This document shows, piece after piece, positions 23,487 to 28,831 of a stretch of DNA of 28,831 nucleotides. The position numbers and the translations under genes are program-made. This stretch comes from JAZRWQ01 sp045541395 (GTDB lineage: Bacteria > Bacillota > Clostridia > Oscillospirales > UMGS1783), in assembly GCA_045541395.1 (NCBI GenBank), contig JAZQIZ010000002.1, forward strand, positions 1-28,831, given 5' to 3'. The notes under the pieces are model-generated. The model made no database searches and was not told where the DNA came from. It saw nothing but the letters and a program-made list of their open reading frames with translations. Within the stretch, counting starts at the first letter, position 1. Each line of letters opens with the position of its first letter.

Positions 23487-23892
23487 CCTCAGCAATATTA
23501 ATACATAGCTTTCCTGCGCGTTTGCCTTTGGAATAGTATTTATAAGCGCCGCCGTAGCTTCTTGTAATATAACCAATAATAGCATCGCAGTTGCGCAGCA
23601 TATACTCGTTACGCCTGTCAATTGCAAAGCGCTTAGGGCAGAGCGCAAGCTCCTCGGGTAAAACGGAATTTTTAATTAAAGGCTCAAAGGGCTTCGGATA
23701 ATCATATAAAATTACTCTGTAATTGGCGTTTATGCTCTCAAGCTCGTTTATAACCATCCTGTCAAATGCTCCGCTGTTTCCAACTTCAAAGTGCACGTCA
23801 GAATAAGCATCCAGTAAACTGATTATGGCGCTTCTAATTTTCGGCTTTATTTCTGAAGGCGCATCTTTATGGCCAAAGAAGGTGCAAACCAT
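23482..23892 (-). CDS. SLOG-like Rossmann-fold protein (CTFFGHKD family)
   Basis: 136 residues. The N-terminus CTFFGHKDAP, the central EVGNSGAFDRMV and PKRFAIDRRNEYMLRNCDAIIGY segments follow the small SLOG/YpsA-like family frequent in Firmicutes, where GxxGxFD lines a nucleotide or ligand site. The family ligand is unknown. GGAGCGG precedes ATG 23892. It is divergent from an XRE-type regulator with two matching palindromic sites between them, so it is probably under that regulator. Some SLOG proteins work with effectors in conflict systems; none is visible here. Confidence 0.75.
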   Translation of the reverse strand: MVCTFFGHKDAPSEIKPKIRSAIISLLDAYSDVHFEVGNSGAFDRMVINELESINANYRVILYDYPKPFEPLIKNSVLPEELALCPKRFAIDRRNEYMLRNCDAIIGYITRSYGGAYKYYSKGKRAGKLCINIAEE

Positions 23893-23912
23893 ACTACCGC
23901 TCCTTTAAATTT

Positions 23913-23954
23913 GGGATATATCCTGTATTTTATCACATATTCGCGATATATCCC
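23913..23954. promoter_or_regulatory. Paired palindromic operator between the SLOG-like and XRE genes
   Basis: Two copies of GATATATC at 23915-23922 and 23945-23952, with centres 30 bp apart (about three helix turns). The outer bases make GGGATATATC and GATATATCCC, an inverted 10-bp pair, and the left copy also reads GGATATATCC, a perfect palindrome. The site covers the region where both divergent promoters must lie. Binding by the XRE protein is inference. Confidence 0.7.
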
Positions 23955-24013
23955 ATACTTTCTTAAAATAAATAGGATAAAATATTTTTATACTTTAAGA
24001 AGGAGGAAGCGGT

Positions 24014-24250
24014 ATGAGTGCAAAAGAAGCGGTTGCAAAAAGAATAATTCAGTTATGCAAAGAGCGCGGTATTGCAGTAAACAGCCTTGCCAATATTTCG
24101 GGCGTGCCGTCTTCCACTATCTACAGTATGCTTAATAATAAAAGCAAGAACCCGGGAATAGTTACAATTAAAAAGCTGTGTGACGGACTTGATATTTCCC
24201 TAAAGGAATTTTTGATAACGAATTGTTTCTGCAGCTTGATTGGGAGATAA
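24014..24250 (+). CDS. XRE family helix-turn-helix regulator
   Basis: 78 residues. The helix-turn-helix of the Cro/C1 type spans most of the protein: AVAKRIIQLCKERGIAVNSL, then GVPSSTIYSMLNNKSKNPGI and VTIKKLCDGLDISLKEFL. There is no separate sensor domain. AAGGAGGAAG precedes the start. It is divergent from the SLOG-like gene and likely binds the paired GATATATC palindromes between them, repressing one or both. Confidence 0.9.
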   Translation: MSAKEAVAKRIIQLCKERGIAVNSLANISGVPSSTIYSMLNNKSKNPGIVTIKKLCDGLDISLKEFLITNCFCSLIGR

Positions 24251-24253
24251 AAT

Positions 24254-24289
24254 AAAAAAGCCTCGATTTTATATCGAGACTTTTTTTAT
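24254..24289. terminator. Bidirectional terminator
   Basis: Stem around CTCGAT / ATCGAG with A-rich left and T-rich right arms and one mismatch, between the XRE gene and the converging metalloprotease gene; T-runs on both strands. Confidence 0.8.
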
Positions 24290-24864
24290 TTTTTGAATAC
24301 AGACATACTAACGCCGTGATCCTTAATAAGTATATTTTCCGGCTCCCTTAAAAGCTTTAAGGTAACGTAAATATCTCCTGCCGCACCGGAAAGGTTTGTA
24401 ACCTGAATAAGATATACGACCCAAAACCAGCCGCCCTGTAAAAAGGGGCATATAACAGCCAGTATAATTCCCCATAATATTACGGGCGCAAGGGCTATTA
24501 CAAGGTAAGGTGTCTTGGCATAATAACAGTCGCTTCCCGCAAAGGCATACATCCCCGTAAACCCGTATTTAACCTTAGGGGTGCCGTAAAGCTTCATAAC
24601 AAGGCCGTGGGTAAGCTCATGGAGTATTATATATAAAACCGAAAAGCCTATAAGCCCCAAAAACCTTAAAAAGTATACTGTCATCCCCTGAGAAAAATCA
24701 AAAAGGGTAAGTAATGAGGTTTTAAGAAAATGTACGGGAACAATAAGCGCTATACTTATAATTATGGCTAATACGTTAACAGTAAGAGCCTGCTTTTTGT
24801 TCTTTTTAAGATCAATTATAAAGTATTCCTCATAGCCCGCAGGCAGGTTTTCATAAAGCTTCAT
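24286..24864 (-). CDS. DUF3267 family putative membrane zinc metalloprotease
   Basis: 192 residues with about four hydrophobic helices. HELTH (His82, Glu83, His86) in the second helix is a gluzincin-type zinc motif, and SGAAGDIYV near residue 159 offers a third ligand (Asp164). Size and motif pair match the DUF3267 family, related to site-2-protease folds. It likely cleaves a membrane protein, target unknown. Its start overlaps the end of the acyltransferase gene by 14 nt, so the two are coupled. Confidence 0.85.
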   Translation of the reverse strand: MKLYENLPAGYEEYFIIDLKKNKKQALTVNVLAIIISIALIVPVHFLKTSLLTLFDFSQGMTVYFLRFLGLIGFSVLYIILHELTHGLVMKLYGTPKVKYGFTGMYAFAGSDCYYAKTPYLVIALAPVILWGIILAVICPFLQGGWFWVVYLIQVTNLSGAAGDIYVTLKLLREPENILIKDHGVSMSVFKK

Positions 24865-26035
24865 TCTTCTCTCCTGTTAAGCTGCTCTGTATTTTCAAAA
24901 GGTTAATAAATTTCATAACCTCCCTGCCGTCCTTAGGGTAACAGCGCAGTATCTCGTTATCTACCTGAATATCAAAGCATTTGCCGGGCTTAAAGGGTAA
25001 GGTTGGAATATTGGAAACGGAAAGCTTTATATCTCTGTCCCTGCCGTCAAAGTTGCCTTTTAGAGTAAGATGCTCAGTTTCAATAGCCGCATAGCCTTGG
25101 CCTGCCGCCTTGAATTTGCCTTTGTTTAAGGTGCAAACCTGCACTTCGAGGCCAAAATCACCCTGAATGCCGTTGATTATGCTGTTTTTATACTCTCTGT
25201 AAATTATCTTGCTCCAGTTTGCCGCTGTGTAAGGAGCCTTGTCAAAAAAGCCGTACTTGTCCGCCGTCACCTCAAAGGAACAGGCCTTGCATTTAAGGCT
25301 ATGGCTGTCCTTTAAATAAATGCCGAACTCTTCTTTGCATTCGGGACAGGCGTACAGCACCTTCTCCAGCCCCCTGATATTACGGCCGCCTACGTATTTG
25401 ACTTTGTTTTCCTGCTGATCGGCATAAGCGTCAAACTTAAGTATCTCGTCAGCCTTTATGGCTATTTCCTCTAAGGACGCCCCTTCCAGCTCCTCCTTAG
25501 TAAAGAGCCTGTATATATCCATATAAGTGCGCCCCGGCCTGAAGCCCTTGCACCATTTGGGAGATACAAAGTAAGAGCCCTCGCATCTTGCGCCGTAAAC
25601 CTCAACTCCAAGCCATTTAATGAATTTATAGGTAGCCTTGGGTATTGGTGTAGAAAGCCCGTCCTCACACATAAGCCCCGCAGGATAAATAACAACAGGC
25701 GTTCCGTTGTTAAGAGCCTCTTTTATACGCTTAAGATCCTTCACAGCCGTTTGAAACTGCTGCTTTGGGATCACCCCTATCCTGTCCATTATCCCTTTTA
25801 TGGGCAGTGTGCTGTAAAAGGCATTGCTTATAACAAAATGCATGGGCGTCTTTGTTGCCCCTATAAGGTTTACAAAGTCCAGCGCCGCCTGATGGTTGGC
25901 TATAACCACAAAAGGCCCTTTTTTGCCTTTTATCTCATTTCTTTTAAACTTATTGCAAAATATTAAATTAGATACCACCGCCGAAACCGCCTGTGTCACG
26001 CGGTAAAAAAATACGTTAGGTTGCCTGTATGCCAT
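24851..26035 (-). CDS. PlsC-like 1-acylglycerol-3-phosphate acyltransferase with C-terminal zinc ribbon
   Basis: 394 residues from ATG 26035, chosen since GGCGGT lies just before it; an upstream in-frame extension to 26095 has no ribosome site and overlaps the promoter. The acyltransferase HX4D motif is NHQAALD (His48, Asp53). The second motif, normally PEG, reads YPAG (117-120), so the glycerol-phosphate Glu is replaced. A zinc ribbon, CPEC (230, 233) and CKAC (249, 252), follows the catalytic domain, with a unique C-terminal beta region of about 130 residues. The fusion is larger than ordinary PlsC (about 250). Lipid or other acyl transfer is likely; substrate unsure. Confidence 0.8.
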   Translation of the reverse strand: MAYRQPNVFFYRVTQAVSAVVSNLIFCNKFKRNEIKGKKGPFVVIANHQAALDFVNLIGATKTPMHFVISNAFYSTLPIKGIMDRIGVIPKQQFQTAVKDLKRIKEALNNGTPVVIYPAGLMCEDGLSTPIPKATYKFIKWLGVEVYGARCEGSYFVSPKWCKGFRPGRTYMDIYRLFTKEELEGASLEEIAIKADEILKFDAYADQQENKVKYVGGRNIRGLEKVLYACPECKEEFGIYLKDSHSLKCKACSFEVTADKYGFFDKAPYTAANWSKIIYREYKNSIINGIQGDFGLEVQVCTLNKGKFKAAGQGYAAIETEHLTLKGNFDGRDRDIKLSVSNIPTLPFKPGKCFDIQVDNEILRCYPKDGREVMKFINLLKIQSSLTGEKNEAL

Positions 26036-26067
26036 AATAGTACCGCCATAAGAATTTATTTGTTTTA

Positions 26068-26095
26068 AGTATATCATAAAAAACAAAAAATACAA
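26068..26095 (-). promoter_or_regulatory. Promoter of the acyltransferase/metalloprotease genes
   Basis: On the minus strand TTGTAT (26095-26090), 16-bp spacer, TATACT (26073-26068), with TGA before the -10. Confidence 0.65.
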
Positions 26096-26159
26096 AGAAA
26101 AACTTCACAATTTGTTAATATCCGTCGCCATAAAACTAGCAATAAACTCAAATTCCCTG

Positions 26160-26188
26160 TTGACAAACGCCCAAAACAATGGTATAAT
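26160..26188 (+). promoter_or_regulatory. tRNA operon promoter
   Basis: Full consensus TTGACA (26160-26165), 17-bp spacer, TATAAT (26183-26188), 18 bp before the first tRNA. This is the strongest promoter in the window. Confidence 0.92.
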
Positions 26189-26205
26189 ATTTGAGCATTG
26201 GAAAT

Positions 26206-26293
26206 GCCGGAGTGGCGGAATTGGCACACGCCCGGGACTTAAAATCCCGTGGGCCCAAAGCCCGTACCGGTTCGAGCCCGGTTTCCGGCACCA
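26206..26293 (+). tRNA. tRNA-Leu (anticodon UAA)
   Basis: 88 nt including encoded CCA (26291-26293). Acceptor GCCGGAG pairs with TTTCCGGC region; anticodon stem CGGGA / TCCCG encloses loop CTTAAAA with TAA at 26240-26242. A long variable arm (GGGCCCAAAGCCCG region) marks it as class II, as for Leu. T arm CCGG-TTCGAGC-CCGG is normal. Confidence 0.95.
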
Positions 26294-26332
26294 ATCCTTT
26301 AAAACGAAATTGGGCCAGTGCAAATTAAATAT

Positions 26333-26409
<77 letters not shown>

Positions 26410-26410
26410 C

Positions 26411-26439
26411 GAAAAAGCCCCCTAAGAGGGTGCTTTTTT
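26411..26439 (+). terminator. Terminator after tRNA-fMet
   Basis: AAAAAGC and CCCT pair with AGGG and GCTTTTTT around AAG, with a C-T mismatch in the stem. The same hairpin without the mismatch recurs at 26801-26828. Confidence 0.75.
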
Positions 26440-26476
26440 GCGGTTGCGGAAAAAACGCATCGATGTAACGACCGAA

Positions 26477-26493
26477 GGGTTATGGGCCCGACG
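26477..26493 (-). repeat. Inverted copy of the tRNA-fMet anticodon arm (module 1)
   Basis: GGGTTATGGGCCCGACG is the reverse complement of tRNA-fMet 26358-26374 with one mismatch in 17. It lies about 110 bp downstream of the gene in the opposite direction. Confidence 0.7.
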
Positions 26494-26563
26494 GGCGAAT
26501 AACTTGCTTTTGAGCCGAGCGCGCCCGGTGGGCGAAAAAGCGAGGCGAGAAAGGGGCAGCGGT

Positions 26564-26603
26564 CGAAATTTTTCGCATTGCAAACAATGCGAAAAAAATT
26601 TCG
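26564..26603. repeat. Long hairpin of module 1
   Basis: CGAAATTTTTCGCATTG (26564-26580) pairs with CAATGCGAAAAAAATTTCG (26585-26603), 17 pairs with two extra A and loop CAAA. It sits at the same place relative to the 28-bp repeat that follows as a hairpin of different sequence at 26957-26996. Confidence 0.85.
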
Positions 26604-26619
26604 GGCACCGCAACCTGAA

Positions 26620-26652
26620 AGGTCGTTGGTTCAAATCCTTCCTCCGCAACCA
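26620..26652 (+). pseudogene. 3' fragment of tRNA-fMet (T arm, acceptor, CCA)
   Basis: 29 bp at 26620-26648 are identical to tRNA-fMet 26377-26405, including the odd CCTTC T-stem side, then A73 and CCA as in a normal tRNA. A terminator hairpin follows directly. It looks like the original 3' end of the tRNA-fMet gene separated from the 5' part by a 243-bp insertion that restored a near-complete gene. Confidence 0.85.
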
Positions 26653-26654
26653 GA

Positions 26655-26686
26655 AAAAACGGATACCCAATGGGGTGTCCGTTTTT
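26655..26686 (+). terminator. Terminator after the tRNA-fMet 3' fragment
   Basis: AAAAACGGATACCC pairs with GGGTGTCCGTTTTT, 14 bp with one G-T pair and a 4-nt loop. Plausibly the ancestral terminator of the tRNA operon. Confidence 0.85.
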
Positions 26687-26705
26687 CCGTTTCAGATCGA
26701 AAAGG

Positions 26706-26798
26706 ATTTGAAGGAGCGGTAGTGAATGACAGTCCGGTGGACTGTCAGAGCCGCGACCGGCTTTTCCGCAGAAAAGCAAATCCTTCCTGAAGCAACCA
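26706..26798 (+). repeat. 93-bp perfect direct repeat, copy 1
   Basis: Identical over 93 bp to 27033-27125. Contains inverted repeats GACAGTCC-GGT-GGACTGTC and GCTTTTC-CGCA-GAAAAGC, and AAGGATTTG at its left edge pairs with CAAATCCTT near its right end, giving a three-stem fold. The right end AAATCCTTCCT...GCAACCA resembles the tRNA-fMet 3' end. Confidence 0.95.
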
Positions 26799-26800
26799 CG

Positions 26801-26828
26801 AAAAAGCACCCTAAGAGGGTGCTTTTTT
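26801..26828 (+). terminator. Terminator-like hairpin of module 2
   Basis: AAAAAGCACCCT-AAG-AGGGTGCTTTTTT, perfect stem. Second copy of the hairpin at 26411. Confidence 0.85.
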
Positions 26829-26856
26829 GCGGTTGTGAATAATTTTGCACTGTACT

Positions 26857-26869
26857 CCGGGTTATGAGC
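26857..26869 (-). repeat. Inverted copy of the tRNA-fMet anticodon arm (module 2)
   Basis: CCGGGTTATGAGC is the exact reverse complement of tRNA-fMet 26364-26376 (13 of 13). It holds the same place in module 2 as the inverted copy at 26477 in module 1. Confidence 0.65.
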
Positions 26870-26871
26870 AC

Positions 26872-26895
26872 GGCGAGCGTGGCGAGCGTGGCGAG
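26872..26895 (+). repeat. Short tandem repeat of GGCGAGCGT
   Basis: Two and two-thirds copies of the 9-mer. Module 1 has related GGCGA-type words around 26531-26549. Confidence 0.8.
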
Positions 26896-26956
26896 TTGGC
26901 AAAGCCTGCGACCGCTGCCTGCGGCAGAAGAAGGGAGCAGGGTTTGGTGCAGCGAT

Positions 26957-26996
26957 CAAAATTTTAGCGAAGCAAACCGCTTCGCATAAAATTTTG
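26957..26996. repeat. Long hairpin of module 2
   Basis: CAAAATTTTAGCGAAGC (26957-26973) pairs with GCTTCGCATAAAATTTTG (26979-26996), 17 pairs with one extra A. Position matches the hairpin at 26564 but the paired bases differ on both sides. Confidence 0.85.
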
Positions 26997-27012
26997 GGCA
27001 CCGCAACCTGAA

Positions 27013-27028
27013 AGGTCGTTGGTCAAAT
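27013..27028 (+). pseudogene. Shorter, decayed tRNA-fMet T-arm fragment
   Basis: AGGTCGTTGGT then CAAAT with one T missing relative to the tRNA, then similarity stops. It is preceded by the 28-bp word shared with 26603-26630 (positions 26996-27023). Confidence 0.7.
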
Positions 27029-27032
27029 TTTA

Positions 27033-27125
27033 ATTTGAAGGAGCGGTAGTGAATGACAGTCCGGTGGACTGTCAGAGCCGCGACCGGCTTTTCCGCAGAA
27101 AAGCAAATCCTTCCTGAAGCAACCA
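27033..27125 (+). repeat. 93-bp perfect direct repeat, copy 2
   Basis: Exact copy of 26706-26798. What follows differs: copy 1 leads into the terminator-like hairpin of module 2, copy 2 into the end of the serine recombinase region. The break right after GCAACCA at 27125 is a candidate junction of an inserted element. Confidence 0.95.
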
Positions 27126-27141
27126 AAAAAATTCCTCGGAT

Positions 27142-28831
27142 TTACGCAAGTTGCCATAAGGATTTCTTTGCGTAAGGCGGTGGAGTGGAGTTGGACGGAC
27201 AGTTTAGGCTGTCCGTCCTTTCCTTTTGTACGGCTTGTTTCGTATTTGGTTCTCCGAGGCAACCAATATAGCGGAAATAAATATCTATTTGCTGCTCAGA
27301 TGTTTTTGCCCACTTGGTTGTACGTTCGTGAATAACAATCTTCGCTACGAAGGTGCGTAACACCTCTGCGGTGAGCTCTAGCAAATCAGTATACTTATTT
27401 GCTATTGCAATGAACTTTTCTACATTTACGGTTGCCGCTTTTAATTCTTTAATTTGTTTTTGCAGGACAGGTATCTGTTCTGCAATTTCTTTTTGCTCTG
27501 CATTATATCCTTCAGACAACATACGGAATTGCTCATTAGTAACCTTGCCGAGAACATTATCCTCATACAGTCTTTTGAATAAAGTGTTCAGCTCATCATT
27601 GCGCTTTTCTTTTCTGCCGAGTTCAATCGTTTTTACCGTAAGTTCTCTCTTGTTTTCAGAGGAGCTTTTGTTGTTTATAAACTGAACGATCTCTTTGGTT
27701 TTGGTTCGCGCATAATAGGTTATACGGCGTATCTCTTCAAGAACGATTTCATCCAAAGCCATTTCACGAATACGATGGGCGGAGCATAACTGTTCACCAA
27801 TGTGTTTGCGATACCGACTACAAATGAAGTTGTACGCATCAGGTGTTATCGATTTTCCTCGCACAAAATACAGTTTTGAACCACAGTCTGCACAGTATAA
27901 TAATCCACTGTACTTATCAATCTCACCCGTATTATTGCGACGGCGTTTTCCTTCACGAACCTTTTGAACCGCATCCCATGTTTCCTGATCGATGATTGCT
28001 TCGTGGGTATTTTCAAAGCGGTACTGTTCATTCTTCGGAACTTCAACTGTTCGCTTATCTTTGAAAGATACAACGCGCGTTTTGCAATTGATGGTATGCC
28101 CAAGATAAATTTCATTTTTTAATATCTTGATTATGGTTTGCGAAGACCATCCGTAAGGTGTATCGGTATCGGTAACGGTTCCATAGTATCCTTCTGCTTG
28201 GTATCGGTAAAAGGTTGGCTTAAAAATCTTTTCATCCCTCAGTACGTTACCGATATATTTCGGTCCCATACCTTGCGCACACATTTCAAATATCCTGCGA
28301 ACAGTAGGCGCAGTTTCTTCGTTAACGAGCAGTTTGCCTTTGTGTTCCGGATCGCGTTTATATCCATAAGGAATTGATGTTCCTATACGCTCACCGCGTT
28401 CCGCTTTTGCTTTTAGTACCGCACGGATTTTCTTGCTTGTATCTCTTGCATACCATTCGTTGAAAAGATTTTTAAAGGGAGCAAGTTCGTTACCTTCGGT
28501 GTAAAGCGAATCATAATTGTCGTTAATGGCTATATACCGAACGTTCCATCTTGGAAACATTATTTCGGTGTATTGACCTACCTCAAGATAGTTTCTGCCC
28601 AGTCGGGATAGGTCTTTAGTGATAAGCGTTTCAACCTTACCATTCTCCATCAGTTCAAGCAAACTTTGAAAGCCAGGGCGATTAAAACTAACACCTGAGT
28701 ATCCATCATCGACAAATACTTCTGCATTACAAAATCCGTTTTCCTTGGCGTACTTGATAAGCATATCTCTTTGGTTTACGATGCTATCGCTGTCACCCTT
28801 TTTCTCATCTTCCTGAGAGAGTCTGCAATAT
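27142..28831 (-). CDS. Large serine recombinase, N-terminus outside window
   Basis: At least 563 residues are visible; the frame stays open to the window edge. It begins in the resolvase domain with YCRLSQEDE holding the catalytic Ser, so only a few residues are missing. KDLSRLGRN carries conserved Arg residues. The Recombinase domain (IPYGYKRDP...), a zinc ribbon (CADC and two later Cys) and a long coiled coil follow, then a tail typical of TndX/TnpX-like transposon recombinases. The last 25 or so residues cross a perfect hairpin (27193-27218) and look unrelated, so the C-terminus may be altered. It moves an ICE, transposon or prophage lying mostly beyond 28831. Codon use differs from the chromosomal genes. 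Confidence 0.92.
   Translation of the reverse strand, partial: YCRLSQEDEKKGDSDSIVNQRDMLIKYAKENGFCNAEVFVDDGYSGVSFNRPGFQSLLELMENGKVETLITKDLSRLGRNYLEVGQYTEIMFPRWNVRYIAINDNYDSLYTEGNELAPFKNLFNEWYARDTSKKIRAVLKAKAERGERIGTSIPYGYKRDPEHKGKLLVNEETAPTVRRIFEMCAQGMGPKYIGNVLRDEKIFKPTFYRYQAEGYYGTVTDTDTPYGWSSQTIIKILKNEIYLGHTINCKTRVVSFKDKRTVEVPKNEQYRFENTHEAIIDQETWDAVQKVREGKRRRNNTGEIDKYSGLLYCADCGSKLYFVRGKSITPDAYNFICSRYRKHIGEQLCSAHRIREMALDEIVLEEIRRITYYARTKTKEIVQFINNKSSSENKRELTVKTIELGRKEKRNDELNTLFKRLYEDNVLGKVTNEQFRMLSEGYNAEQKEIAEQIPVLQKQIKELKAATVNVEKFIAIANKYTDLLELTAEVLRTFVAKIVIHERTTKWAKTSEQQIDIYFRYIGCLGEPNTKQAVQKERTDSLNCPSNSTPPPYAKKSLWQLA

Noticed and set aside
26480..27001. A 173-codon minus-strand open frame across the tRNA-derived repeats
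   Set aside because: It runs through hairpins, tRNA fragments and repeats, has no ribosome site and gives low-complexity Arg/Pro-rich protein.
26411..27125. CRISPR array
   Set aside because: Repeats are few, unequal in length and spacing, tRNA-derived, and no cas gene is present.
27023..27262. A 79-codon minus-strand open frame at the recombinase end
   Set aside because: It overlaps the recombinase in another frame and the 93-bp repeat; no ribosome site.

Overview
The window looks like chromosome of a low-to-mid GC anaerobic Firmicute of the class Clostridia, probably a gut or rumen commensal. Evidence: sigma-A-type promoters with TTGACA/TATAAT boxes, strong GGAGG ribosome sites, many hairpin-plus-T-run terminators, an [FeFe]-hydrogenase maturation operon, a glycyl radical enzyme with its activase, and a Clostridia-type serine recombinase. 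No taxonomic marker allows a species call.

Layout. (1) 1-2500: three tandem lipoprotein genes, each a promoter-gene-terminator cassette. The proteins differ, but they share an almost identical 3' end, terminator and following promoter. The middle gene has lost its stop codon and reads through its own terminator. (2) 2544-4358: a secreted Ig-like/Fn3 protein. (3) 4457-7064: a DUF4186 protein, then a ZIP transporter, a DMT permease and a small lipoprotein. (4) 7088-12867: an AraC regulator divergent from a GH127-type glycosidase, followed by a short glycyl radical enzyme and its activase. A perfect inverted repeat lies across the divergent promoters. (5) 12864-13106: a 243-bp MITE-like element whose terminal inverted repeats supply the stop codons of both neighbours. 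(6) 13098-16289, minus strand: ketopantoate-reductase-like gene, metY and metA, making homocysteine through O-acetylhomoserine. (7) 16371-18118: a DUF3892 protein and a polysaccharide-type ABC exporter pair. (8) 18213-23043: the hydrogenase maturation operon (TM1266-type regulator, hydE, hydG, hydF, nitroreductase) behind a leader with two consecutive terminator-like structures. (9) 23044-26035: a surface-protein remnant, a SLOG-like protein divergent from an XRE regulator with twin operators, and a DUF3267 metalloprotease overlapping a PlsC-like acyltransferase. (10) 26160-27125: tRNA-Leu, tRNA-fMet, then about 700 bp without genes built from tRNA-fMet fragments, hairpins and a 93-bp perfect direct repeat. 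(11) 27142-28831: a large serine recombinase running off the window, probably one end of an integrated element.

The least explained structures are the tRNA-fMet-derived repeat array, the MITE at the convergent gene ends, the structured leader of the hydrogenase maturation operon, and the GH127/glycyl-radical-enzyme locus. None is proven to be a new system from sequence reading alone.
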